From Stenocarpella maydis (Eukaryota > Ascomycota > Sordariomycetes > Diaporthales > Diaporthaceae), in contig NQMI01000225.1 of the NCBI GenBank assembly GCA_002270565.1, positions 18,453 to 32,979 of the forward strand: a stretch of 14,527 bases of DNA, given 5' to 3'. Below the pieces are notes generated by a model, which was not told the DNA's origin, did not search any database, and saw nothing but the letters and a program-made list of their open reading frames with translations. This document shows, piece after piece, positions 1 to 9,174 of this stretch; the stretch's first letter is position 1, and every line of letters starts with the position of its first letter. The translations under genes were made by a program, and so were the position numbers.

Positions 1-545
1 AATAATATATTATATATACAGTAGGGAATAACTTCTTTATATTATAGATGATTTATTTATTGAATTGAAAGTAGACTTAATAATAAGTCATGAAGTAGGG
101 CTGTCTGAGTGGGAGAAGCGGCTGAATCAGGGGGTGGCCGAAAGTGGGCCGCCCATGTTAAATTCACCTGTTCCTTGTGTACCCACGTAAGCCTTGTGCC
201 ACCCATGCTTAGGAACCATACTTGTCTTGTGCATACCCATGCAAGCCTTATCCTACGCTTGTTATACCCGCCATGCTACTCCGTCACTTGACCCGTTCAG
301 GCGCCAGGACTTCGGGAGCGAGGGCCATGGTAGCATTATTTCATTGCTGTGAGCCACAAGCCCGCCAGCTCGTCCTGGATTAACGTTGTTGTGTGATTAC
401 CTCTGTTTTCTCTTGACAATTTCATATTCAAATCTATTCATCATTTTCTTGATCGGTACGGAACATCCTTGTGTTTCTTGCACGTGGCGCAAAGACTCCA
501 ATTATTGGCCTTCTGTGATAATCCTCCATATCCTGCCCAACATAT
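1..545. other. Gene-free segment at the left edge, AT-rich in its first ~105 bases
   Basis: The first ~105 bases are strongly AT-rich with TA runs, resembling the larger AT-rich blocks elsewhere in the window, and may be the end of a block that continues to the left. From about 106 the composition becomes balanced. An imperfect direct repeat (about 174-196 and 226-248, offset 52 bp, sharing the pattern CTTGTG..ACCCA.G.AAGCCTT) is visible. The only open frame (109-291, plus, 60 codons) has no recognisable domain and is not called as a gene. Bases just left of 546 should hold the 3' UTR and poly(A) site of the minus-strand carrier gene; I could not pick a specific signal. Confidence 0.5.
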
Positions 546-1961
546 TTACGCCATGAAGACTGTCTTTAGGAATTCATATGTACAGAACACGACAGATTGA
601 CCCAGACCAACACGTAGTACGCGCGGAACAAGTCCACTGTACAAACCTCTAACGCCTTGTGTGTGTATAATTTCCCGGAATATCGCCGCGACCGATGTCT
701 GTCGCCGTTCAAAGATGGTTAGACGCTGAATCCGGGTTTCTGTCAGGCATATTGGGTTAGTAACAGAAGTGTAGAATAGGTAGTCAATTGGTCCTGCCAG
801 GGGTGTGAGAAGAATCGTACTTAATGCATCGATGGGAGAATTTACCATTGGCCCTAAGGACCCGGCAAAGAATCCGTTCATAGCCACCTGCCATGCTGGT
901 AGGCCTTGCTTTTCATATTGTGGCTGGATATTCAATAGTGTTCGCCGAATGGTCTGGTAAGCAACGAAATTGACTGAGGTTTGTTTTAGTTTTAAAATTC
1001 AGCAATAGCAATTTTCGCAATCATGTTGTGTAGGGTGTCTCTGTAACTCTACACATACCTGCTTGGTTTGTTCCTTGTCGCGCTGCCGTTAATCCAACCC
1101 CGCTCCACAGCACACCAGGGCCTTCGTTCCGGATTATGCCGGCCATGAGGCGCAGAGGATTCGTGGTCTGAAGGGATGTGGCCGTTTGGAGTCTGATCTT
1201 GAGTACATCGGTAGGTGTCACAACCAGGATCGCCTCTGTCATGCCGGCAGCGAGACCAGCTGTTCAATGAAAACTCAGTTAGGAGATCTCGTCTACCAGC
1301 ATTTGAATGGCGCAAAACATTTCGCAAAACTTACCAAGTAACACCTTCCTTGCAGGTAGCTTATCTTCCAAGGGACTTTTCATCATTGAGCTATAAAACT
1401 CAAAGCTTGTGAACCTAACCGCCATCTTGGGAATGATGCCTAACATCACCGCACCAAGGCCACGGTAAAATGCGACGGGAGACTCATGGTAGATGGCACT
1501 GATAGCTCCAGAGAGACCTAAGCAGTGATTCATCCAAACTCAGTATCATGCAACACAACTTTTGCTCCTTCGAATACTGGCTTTGCTTACTGTTGCTAGC
1601 AGAGTTATGTTTCGCTAGCGCGCCAACGTGTGCCAGCGTATGTAGCTTTGCTGTCTGCATCCTCACTTTTATTGTGTCTAGTGCGGGTAGATGTCAGCAG
1701 AAAAGGTTTAGTTGACTTCCAGTAAAAATTGGAAAGCAGTCGCTAGACTCACCTAGAGGATGGCAGACCACAGCCTCCATCATTCCCGAAAGACCTCCTA
1801 CGCGTGTTGAGAATCAGCTGGACATATTTCCACACAGGTAAGAGTGATACGGATGATCATAGTCTGCTGTGGGCAAACATACCACAAACTGCTGCTGCGC
1901 CAAAGGGCAGGGCCAACTTGGCATGGTCTGTAATCACCGGCACAGTAGTTTTGGCATCCAT
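546..1961 (-). CDS. SFC1: Mitochondrial succinate/fumarate-type carrier (SLC25 family), 7 exons, 313 aa
   Basis: Predicted inner-membrane antiporter exchanging cytosolic succinate for mitochondrial fumarate, linking the glyoxylate cycle to gluconeogenesis. Exons (minus, in order): 1883-1961, 1753-1797, 1591-1677, 1335-1517, 1059-1259, 821-973, 546-739. Joined, they read without a stop. Three SLC25 repeats are visible, with signatures HPLDTIKVR (39-47), PTDVLKIR (147-154) and PIDALKTR (245-252). The stretches GLGAVMLGIIPKMAVRF and TAARQGTNQAVNF closely resemble yeast Sfc1. The R192-Q193 pair fits the contact-point II pattern described for keto/carboxylic acid carriers. The basic residue of the cytoplasmic-gate motif is kept in repeat 3 (YEFLK) but missing in repeat 1 (FEFYS). 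All six introns are phase 1; intron 6 has a clear CTAAC branch site. In-frame ATGs at 2012 and 2132 would add 17 or 57 residues; 1961 is preferred because SLC25 N-termini are short. It is diverged from typical fungal orthologs, so it may be a paralog; the substrate is inferred. Confidence 0.88.
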
Positions 1962-2250
1962 CTTCGCTGTCGATACTTGAAACTGCGATACGGGCCGCTG
2001 TGAGACTTGCATTTTTGCTTTTAGCACAATGATTGCGGTGCTGAAAACCGAAGGCTTTTGGATAACGCACGGGACTTGAAAACCGGGTGTTTGCCTTCGG
2101 ATAATAAAAAGGCATTTATTATAAGCACCCATCTCGACTTCCTTTCTTATCTATCCGAACTAAGCGACAGATACAGGCTGTGGAGGCATAGCGGAGATGT
2201 CGGTTTAATAACCTTGTTTACTGAACCCATCTCCTGGGGAAGATGAACTA
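1962..2250 (-). promoter_or_regulatory. Probable promoter/5' UTR of the carrier, with two CSRE-like motifs
   Basis: This is the upstream region of the minus-strand carrier gene. On the minus strand, 2147-2158 reads TCGGATAGATAA, matching 10 of 12 positions of the yeast carbon source-responsive element consensus YCGGAYRRAWGG. On the plus strand, 2097-2108 reads TCGGATAATAAA, a weaker match sharing the TCGGATA core. They lie about 40 bp apart in opposite orientation. In yeast the homologous gene is controlled by Cat8 through such an element; in filamentous fungi the related regulator is FacB, whose preferred site differs. If these motifs are promoter elements, the 2132 ATG is unlikely to be the start codon, because the 2147-2158 motif would sit only about 15 bp upstream of it. 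Function is inferred from short motif matches only. Confidence 0.3.
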
Positions 2251-2269
2251 ACCCCCTTAACTGATATAA

Positions 2270-2525
2270 GGAGTTAATTTATTATTATATTACAATTATG
2301 AATATATACTAAGTCTCATTAGATTTATCGTATAATATTATTATATTATTATAAGTATAAATGTAACTATATAATATATTATAAAATAATAATATATATC
2401 AGAATAAATACTTATTAAATTGAGATATTTATTAAACATTAAAAACTATAAATATATAATTAATAATAATAATATTATTATTAGTAGTAGTAGTAGTATT
2501 ATTATTATTATAAAATTATAACATG
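2270..2525. repeat. AT-rich island with triplet microsatellites and a perfect palindrome
   Basis: About 250 bp of almost pure A/T separates the carrier gene from the sequence leading to the methyltransferase. Its right part holds (TAA)n, (AGT)5 at 2483-2497 and (ATT)4 at 2498-2509. Positions 2461-2483 form a perfect palindrome of 11-bp arms around one central base, built from TAA units running into their complement. No coding potential was seen. The composition and TpA richness resemble the 9231-14527 block, so this may be a small RIP relic or AT-rich insertion, but no element ends could be recognised. Confidence 0.6.
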
Positions 2526-3371
2526 TTCACTAGCAGCAAGTTGCTCATTTTCTACTAGTAGGAGCACTAGCATCATTGATCATATAACGATAATTAAATG
2601 CAACTAACGCGGTAGAGGCCATAGTTGCACTGTCTAAGTTGCCCAAATGACACATTATACAAGTGACATGTTTTGTAACCGTGCCTGTGCATCGATTCCA
2701 TACAGTGTGGTGCTGAGTGTGGACCCGGCTCGGTTTCGCCTGATTACCCATGTATATGGGTATAAACGGTAAAATTCCTGGGTTGTTAAGTAACAGCAAT
2801 CCCCTGACAGCCTGGTCTTGAAGCCTACGAGTCATCATACAAACCGGGTTCATGTTTGCGACGGAGGAGACACGTACTGATGTGGAGATCACGCAGCGAT
2901 TTGTTACATAACGCACTGGGGCGCGGGATGGGGTCGATGCAACTAACCCAGCCTTTGATTCAGATTTTTTCAGATCTCACTTATACACGGGATCGACCGC
3001 AAAAGCTTGTGTTCATCCGTGTCCCCTGAATGCAGCGCACTATAACTCTAGCTGGACGACTCGGTAGGCGTGGAGACCAGGCCAGTCCTGGAAAAAGGTG
3101 CTATGACTCGAGACATATCCACAACAGCTGGCGTGTTTGCAGATAGTGCATACTGCGGTCCGATGCCAGTATTTATGGGAGACACCCGATAGGGCCTAGA
3201 CTCAAGGGGATGTGCTGTTTCCAGGATAATAATCTTTGTCAGTAATTGTCCTATAACTACTACGTGTTGTGATATCCTATCTATCCTACGCTCTATTATT
3301 TATCCGACTACAACTCGTAGTTCCCCCGACACCGACAAGATTGGCCAGCAATTGGAGCAAACAACGCAGCC
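2526..3371. other. Intergenic segment upstream of the methyltransferase; no gene recognised
   Basis: Composition returns to balanced after 2525. A minus-strand open frame (2545-2916, 123 codons) has no recognisable domain, no hydrophobic segment and no sensible neighbours, so it is left uncalled. The stretch from about 2930 should contain the promoter of the plus-strand methyltransferase. Two ATTGG (inverted CCAAT) pentamers occur at 3340-3344 and 3351-3355, very close to the proposed start, so their relevance is doubtful. Confidence 0.4.
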
Positions 3372-4450
3372 ATGTCCTCTTTCCTGTATGTTTTCCGTGT
3401 CGTTTTCCGTCCCCGCAAAAAAAAAAAAATAGAAATGTTTCTGGCTTGACTGCTAGGCGAGCCACCATCAGCAACCCTGAAAAGCTTGAAATACTAACAT
3501 CACGTCCTCCAAAAAGGAGTAAAGTGTTTGCCCACAAGCAGTATGCAGCCTTCCGGCCCAGCTACCCTGCAGAGCTCTATGCGGCTGTCCTCAAGTATCA
3601 CGGGGCGAACGGGCCGGATACCATGCGGCACAGGCTCGCCTTGGATCTTGGCACTGGGCACGGCGTCGTGGCCCGCAGCCTAGCTCCTAACTTCACCAAG
3701 GTTGTGGGTACCGATCCGTCAGCAGGCATGATCAAGCAGGCCCAGGCCCTCACTGCCACGGACCCCGCCCTGAAAGGCTCGGACAGGGTGGTCTTTAGGC
3801 AGGCAGCCGCGGAAAAAATAGACTTTCTGGGCGACGGCTCGGTGGACCTTGTCACTGCAGGGCAGGCTGCCCACTGGTTCGACTACCCCAGGCTGTGGCC
3901 CGAGATGGCCCGTCTGACTCGGCCGGAGGCCACGCTCGCCTTCTTCGGCTACAAGGATCATGTGTTGCCGCACCACCCAGTCGCGAGCGAGCTGATCCAG
4001 CACTATGCCTACAGCAACGATCCGCACCTTCTCGGCAGCTACTGGCAACAGCCCGGGCGGTCCATCGTCCAGGACAAGTTGAGGAAGGTCGTCCCCCCGC
4101 CTGAGCAGTGGGAGGACGTGCAGAGAATTGAGTACGAGCCAGACGTGAAAGCCGGGCTCAATGGTGGCCAGGGTACCAGGTTCATGAGCGCGCGGATGAA
4201 GCTCGGCGCCATGGAGGAGTACATTCGGACGTGGAGCTCGTTTCATGAGTGGCAACGAAGGTTCCCCGAGAGGAAGCGCAGGGGCACGGATGGCGACATT
4301 GATGGGAAAGGGGATGTCATCGACGACCTCATGGACAGGTTGCGTGAGGCTGAGCCACAGCTGAGAGGTGACGGGTCACCCGCCGGCTGGAAGGATGTGG
4401 AAGTGGATGTTGAGTGGGGCAGTGCGCTTATCTTGGCTCGTCGAAGGTGA
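3372..4450 (+). CDS. Class I SAM-dependent methyltransferase, Tmt1/Crg1-like, 2 exons, 335 aa
   Basis: Predicted cytosolic small-molecule O-methyltransferase. Exons are 3372-3385 and 3457-4450. The 71-nt intron (donor GTATGT at 3386, acceptor CTAG ending 3456) contains a run of 13 A. The split codon restores frame, giving MSSFLRATIS and then an open frame to TGA at 4448. An unspliced ATG at 3269 also opens onto exon 2, but its N-terminal part resembles no protein; the spliced start is preferred. Features seen: AHKQYAAFRPSYP (30-42), typical just before the fold in this family; SAM motif I ALDLGTGHG (66-74); the acidic residue ending strand 2 in VVGTDPSAGM (D91); QAAHWFD (141-147). The C-terminal part ends VEWGSALILARRR. 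Yeast relatives are Tmt1 (trans-aconitate methyltransferase) and Crg1 (cantharidin-modifying). The protein is somewhat longer than those. The substrate cannot be read from sequence. The coding sequence is GC-rich, unlike the carrier. Confidence 0.87.
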
Positions 4451-4804
4451 ATTTACACTAGATTCTACGTTCTGCGGGTCAGCATACTGCGCTATCTAAA
4501 TATCTCTATAGAGCATGACTCAGTCTTTCTTCGGACTCTTTTATATCCTTCGGAACGTACTACCCCTGTTGCTAAAATCATGAGTCGGCAGTATCCAGTG
4601 CAAGAGGGGCTCCCGCCAGAGATAGCGGTCTGGGCGGAAGGTAGGAAACTTTTGGTCGCCATGTAGAATATCGATCATGTGTTAAATTTTGTTTGTGATC
4701 TCTGCATTCTGTTCATCTCTTTTCTACTAGTATACCATATCTCGGGCACATCGCACATCCACGAACTACAAGGTACCACATCCAGAGGCAGGCAAATTCT
4801 CCCA
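4451..4804. promoter_or_regulatory. Intergenic region: methyltransferase 3' end and peroxiredoxin promoter
   Basis: This holds the terminator of the methyltransferase and the promoter/leader of the peroxiredoxin. A perfect bZIP AP-1/Gcn4-type site TGACTCA lies at 4516-4522, and a related TGAGTCG begins at 4581. Fungal peroxiredoxins of the Asp f 3 type are commonly under Yap1-like oxidative-stress bZIP control, though TGACTCA is also the amino-acid-starvation (Gcn4/CpcA) site. From 4679 the leader is pyrimidine-rich and open in frame with the peroxiredoxin (see finding). Function is inferred. Confidence 0.35.
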
Positions 4805-5529
4805 ATGGCATCTGCACTCGTTGATCAACCCTTTCCCGAGGGTGTCACCTTCCAATACGTTCCATACACCCCCGAGAAAGCTGAGTTGAATGCTTGCGGC
4901 ATCCCCATCAAGCTGGACGCGAGTAATGGTATGTCTGTTCACTCTCTGACCCCGACGGCGAAGCTTGAGTAATGACGGTCGATCGTGATACAGACTTCAA
5001 AGACAAGAAGGTCGTAGTTGTAGCGGTGCCCGGCGCATTTACTCGAACATGCTCAGAAAAGCACCTCCCGACTTTTGTGCAAAACCAGGACGCCCTCAAG
5101 GCCAAGGGTGTTGACAAAGTCGTCGTTATCGCATACAATGGTAATGGGTCCACTCCGATGCACCATGGAAAAAGAAGCTAACATAATTCGAAATAGATGC
5201 GATGGTCATGTCAGCATGGGGCAAGGCCAACGGTGTGAAGAATGATTTCATGGTGAGGCCCACTCGCTGCGCCACTCTCTTTGGCCCCTTGCAATAATTT
5301 CGTGCCCATTCCCAAACTAGACACCGAGCTAACTTGCTCCCCTGTCTAGATTTTTGCCTCTGACACCGATGTCAAATTCTCCAAGAGTATCAACTTGGTC
5401 AAAGATGACGGACGGACCCAGAGATATGCCTTGGTCGTCGACCACGGCAAGATTACCTACGCCGGAGTTTCGGATGCCAAGGGGGTTATTGAGGGCACGG
5501 ATGCAGCTAGTGTTTTGGCGTTTCTGTAA
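4805..5529 (+). CDS. Prx5/PMP20-type peroxiredoxin (Asp f 3-like), 4 exons, 168 aa
   Basis: Predicted thiol peroxidase reducing hydrogen peroxide and alkyl hydroperoxides. Exons: 4805-4928, 4994-5140, 5197-5252, 5350-5529; introns are 65, 56 and 97 nt (phases 1, 1, 0), the last two with CTAAC branch sites. The product is 168 residues, the length of the Aspergillus Asp f 3 allergen. The peroxidatic site is PGAFTRTCSEKHLP with Cys61; the PxxxTxxC core is intact, but the Pro normally after the Thr (PGAFTP) is Arg59. Cys31 in NACGIPI matches the second conserved Cys of Asp f 3. Further family blocks are IAYNDAMVMSAWGKANGV and RYALVVDHGKITYAGV. The C-terminus VLAFL is not an SKL-type peroxisomal signal, so a cytosolic location is likelier. 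An in-frame upstream ATG at 4679 would add 42 residues. The gene runs in the same direction as the methyltransferase, 354 nt after its stop. Confidence 0.93.
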
Positions 5530-6174
5530 TGCCATCCTACGGATTTGAAGGGACTCTTGGTGAATCAAACTTTGTGGAAGGATACCCATTGGTCACTTGT
5601 TCAGTTCTTGCCCTCAGTTGCGGAATCTGCCAGCCTCTCAGCGATGAACGTGATGAAAAAGCCCCGCTGGAGCCGTCTCAGGCGACGGTGGTTTACGACC
5701 GCCTACGCGAAAAATGGATTGCCTTCAGAGCTTCTTAGCCCGAAACACATCGTCAATCCCAATTTCCATCACCACGGACTTGTTGATTAATGTCCAACGT
5801 CCGGTGGCCATCGCTCCGGAAGTGAGTTCTAAGTAGACAATACTTTACGTAAATACGTCTCGTCCCGGCAAAGATATTTCATTCGTGTCGCCCGCCACTG
5901 TACTATATCCGAAATCTTCTCAAATATCTGCCACTCTATTCTCGACTGCACCAATATGCTGTCACGTTATCAGGCTAAGGGTACTATGCAAGTTGTGGCG
6001 TTATAAATTTTGCTCTAATATTACCGTGGTCTATGTCGCTACATATGTACACCCCCGCGAACTCAGGCATATGACCTAGAGGCTCGCCTCTTAGATTTAT
6101 CCAAGCATGATCTAACCAATCTCCATCTTCTTGGAAATTTTTCATGATGCAAACGGTATCAGTCACGGCCATGC
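5530..6174. other. Intergenic region between convergent peroxiredoxin and transporter genes
   Basis: About 645 bp between two gene 3' ends. It should contain both 3' UTRs and poly(A) sites. Short plus-strand frames at 5529-5790 follow the peroxiredoxin stop but have no recognisable domain or start context and are not called. No repeat, RNA gene or relic was recognised. Confidence 0.5.
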
Positions 6175-7972
6175 CTACTTCGTCTCGCGGTTCTTGTCTT
6201 CCGAGGGTGGCTGCTCCATGCTAGAAGACCCGGCGGCACTCCGGGTCTCGCCGGGGCTCTCTGTTTCAGCACCACCTTTTTGGACCTCCGCATCCGCCAG
6301 TGCAGGCTTAGGCTCTGGGGCAGCCGCATTCTCGTCTTTTCTTGCAAGCCCGCGGTCCTTGATAAACACGCAGAGAATCAAGCAGACACCCATGATCGGC
6401 ACCATGGAGATGAACACGTTATGGCTGGCCTTAGCATACGCTGCTTCCAGCTGCAACGCCTCAGCTACCGGCAAGTCGGCAACATCAGGCAGCTTATATG
6501 CAGAAGACACGAGATGCCTCAGCTCCGCAGGGAGAGCCCCTCGCAAGGACGACTGCAGCACCTGACTTGAGCAAGCAAGGCCAACGGCACCGCCGAGTGC
6601 CCGAAGGAAGTTGCGGTTGGAGATGACTACGGCGCGAAGCGCCTTTGTCGAGTGTGCCTGGAGAGCTATCAGGCACGGCTGGAAGACATTGCCAACTCCG
6701 ACGCCGACGATGATTTGGGCGATAACCGGCACTGCCAGGTTTGTGCCCTGGCCGAGGATGCAAAGAAGACCGGACCCGCTGCGGAACAATATTAGCATGA
6801 GAATTGTGGGTCCGCAACAAAATAACACTGGGAGGGGAAGGGGGAAAGGGGAGCACCCACAGCGTCCAGCAAAAGAAGCCCGCCCAAATGACCTCTCCGT
6901 AGCGGGAGAAACGCGTGATATAGAAACCCGATCCGACAGAAAAGATCATTTGGGCAATAACCAGAGGCGTCAGCAAAGCAGCTGATACAATTGGCGATAC
7001 CCGGCGGACATTCTGGAAGTATATGGGCAGATAGTATAGCTCTGAGTAATAGACATAGCCGAAGAGGAAGTTTTGCACCAAGATTACAGCTACTGCGGGC
7101 GTCTTGAACATCCTCATGGGCACCATCGGCAGCTTGGAGACCTTCCACTCCACCAGCAGGAACGCCACAGTTGCAACTCCTGCAATAGATAGCATGGAGA
7201 TAACAAGGCTAGAGTTCCATTCGAAATAGGAGCCTCCACCGGAGATGGGTATCAGGAACAGGATGATGGCTATCGTGCCCGTGAGAAGGCCCCACCAGTC
7301 CACGAGGCGGGCTTTGGACAGGCCGCCGCCCTTTGGCATGGTAGATGACGGGAGCAGAAAGTAAGAGGCAATGCCGGAGCAGACCATAAGGGGAGAGATA
7401 AGGAAGAAAAAACCCCTCCAGCTGGTCTTGGTGTGGCTCTGGGTGAACCCGGCTGACAGGAAAGGGCCGATGGTGTTCCCGAGGCCGATGCAGCTCCCTA
7501 ATATCCCCTGGTAGCGGCCTCGCTCCTGCAGAGTCACAATGTCCGAGACGATCATCATGGTCAAGGAGTTAATGCCTCCCGTGGCGATGCCGGCCAGGCC
7601 GCGCGCCACATACAGCATTGGGGCGCTGACCGCGGTGGCGCAGAGGATGTCGCCGATGGCAAGTAGCGCGACGGCCGAGAGGTAGATGACCTTGCGCCCA
7701 AAGATGTCGGAGAGCCGGCCGTATAGGACCTGGAAGAGCGTGTTGGCGATCATGGATGACGTGCCGGCCCAGGCGATTGTGTCGGCGGCCTTGAGGTCCT
7801 GTGCCATGGTGGGCAGCGCCACCGCAATGCCGTTCTGGTCGGCGTAGGCCACCAGGAAGGCCGAGGCCATGGTGGTGAAGACTATCAGGAGCTGCTTCCG
7901 CGGGAGGTGGTTGGTCTGGTCGTGAAGCAGGGCTTCATTTTTGCTCTGTTTTTCGGCCGCTGAGGCTGCCAT
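6175..7972 (-). CDS. Major facilitator, 14-helix drug:H+ antiporter type, 2 exons, 571 aa
   Basis: Predicted plasma-membrane proton-driven exporter of drugs or metabolites. Exons are 6861-7972 and 6175-6778. The 82-nt intron has donor GTGGGT, acceptor CCGCAG and a CTAAT-type branch; it is phase 2, giving WTLGSGLLC across the join and open frame to TAG at 6175-6177. Motifs seen: DQNGIAVALPT (45-55, the helix 1 motif of the 14-helix group, normally LDxT..ALP, here with an unusual ADQNG); motif A GRLSDIFGRK (85-94); motif B around R124 (YVARGLAGIATGG); motif C GLGNTIGPFLSAG (163-175); DWW (225-227) before the central helices; RNFLRALGGAVGLA (426-439) in the second half. After the last helix (about 492-510) a ~60-residue hydrophilic tail rich in A, E, P and K follows. 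The length is normal for the family. The gene converges on the peroxiredoxin. The substrate is not readable from sequence. The coding sequence is GC-rich. Confidence 0.92.
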
Positions 7973-8280
7973 GGTGGGCGCAATGAAGGATGCGCTTGAT
8001 CGAGAGGGACGGCAGGAAAGGGGAGGACAGGATACCGGATAGACTCGTCGTGGCCGTCATGCAGACTGGAAGAAGGCTGGTAAAGAAGGCCAAAAGACAA
8101 AAAGAAGGAAAAGGAAAATCAAGAGATAAGACTGGTGACGCTCTTGGCGACTCGGCTGACCCCTTTTGAGTGCGCCCGGCTTTGTGATGCTATTCATTCA
8201 CGAGAAAATGTGGAGCGGAGCGGACCCGAAGAGTTGAGCTCGCAATGCGGCCGGAGTTACGACCGGCCATAGCTACGGCG
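7973..8280 (-). promoter_or_regulatory. Promoter/leader of the MFS gene, with CGG-N8-CCG palindrome
   Basis: The stretch 8070-8130 is purine-rich on the plus strand, so pyrimidine-rich on the gene's strand, as is common in fungal leaders. At 8249-8268 a perfect inverted repeat GGCCGG-N8-CCGGCC lies about 277 bp upstream of the ATG. Its inner CGG-N8-CCG has the form bound by dimeric Zn2Cys6 regulators, which often control fungal drug pumps. Regulation is inferred from form only. Confidence 0.4.
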
Positions 8281-9174
8281 ATTGTCTGAACCCCCACATA
8301 CATACACAACAGAACTTGACACCCCCAATAAACTTAACACCGACGACACAGAGCTGTCTCAGTATGAATTTCTTAACGATACTGCTATATGTATGACTCT
8401 GTATGGTGCGCACAGGAAGACCTACCGCTGGCTAAATCTACTCGGGCCAAGCCCAGCAAGAAAAGAAAGAAAAGAAAGAAAACGCGAATTAATCACCCGG
8501 CAGTTTTAAAAAGGCGCGTAAACGACGAGCAACGTGTAGGGATCGGCAAACGGCGGATCTAGGAACATCGCGGTACATTATTAGCCGAGTTCTATTACTG
8601 CTAATCCTAGTTATGTAACTACGTGTTAAGGCCTGTAGGCGCGCGCAGGTTGCTAAGTATAGCCCTTTAGAGCAAGAGCTAAAACTATTAAAGTTTAAAA
8701 CAAGAACCGGGATTCCAGCCAAGATTGCGGCTAAAGTCAAACTTACTAGTAGTGGACGGCTTCTCCCGCTCCTTGGCGCAAATCTCTACATAACGTGTGA
8801 ATCTCTGACGTGTGTATTAATCTGACAACCTTGTTATGTAAATTATGGGACCGGCAGCGTGCGCAAGCCCCGCTTTTTAAGGTTGTCGCCGCCTCGTCCC
8901 CACGCAATTGGCTCACATCGCCGACGCACCATAGGTGCAATATATCATTCGATAGGGCTCGTCGAGGCGGTTTATCTCTGCGGCCCACCCGGCGAGTCAT
9001 GGATCGTTAGGCTAGGATGGGCATGATTCAGCTAAAGTAGCGCAAATTCGAATAGAGTGAGGCTGTCCCAGAGAAGCTATCAAACCTCATTTCAGTAGTG
9101 TGCTTCAGCAACCAACCCCTTGAACGTCATCATTCCCACTGTCTCCTTACACGCACTGGGCGGGTCCTCGCCGA
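8281..9174. other. Gene-free transition zone before the AT-rich block
   Basis: About 900 bp of mixed composition. A purine microsatellite of AAAG/AAAAG units lies at about 8459-8481. Open frames here (75, 83, 84 and 66 codons) overlap one another, lack recognisable domains and are interrupted nearby, so none is called. The plus strand between about 8520 and 8760 reads as a mostly open frame with a single TAA, which could be a mildly decayed coding relic, but no family was recognised. Confidence 0.35.

Noticed and set aside
174..248. Imperfect 52-bp-offset direct repeat at the left edge
   Set aside because: Only about 20 bases align with several mismatches; too weak to call a repeat element.
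2545..2916. 123-codon minus-strand open frame
   Set aside because: No recognisable domain, odd composition, no conserved neighbours; consistent with chance in a balanced-composition region.
3340..3355. Two inverted CCAAT boxes one helical turn apart
   Set aside because: They sit 17-32 bp from the proposed start codon, closer than CCAAT-bound promoters normally act; pentamers arise often by chance.
3269..3456. ATG at 3269 as start of the methyltransferase (393-residue version)
   Set aside because: The extra N-terminal residues resemble no family member and run through a poly-A tract; a well-formed GTATGT...CTAG intron from an ATG at 3372 restores frame exactly and gives a more usual length.
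3719..4255. 178-codon minus-strand open frame
   Set aside because: It lies antisense within the methyltransferase coding sequence and is explained by the GC-rich codon bias of that gene.
8489..9010. Overlapping frames of 66-84 codons before the AT block
   Set aside because: No domains and mutual overlap on both strands; a coding relic is possible but unsupported.
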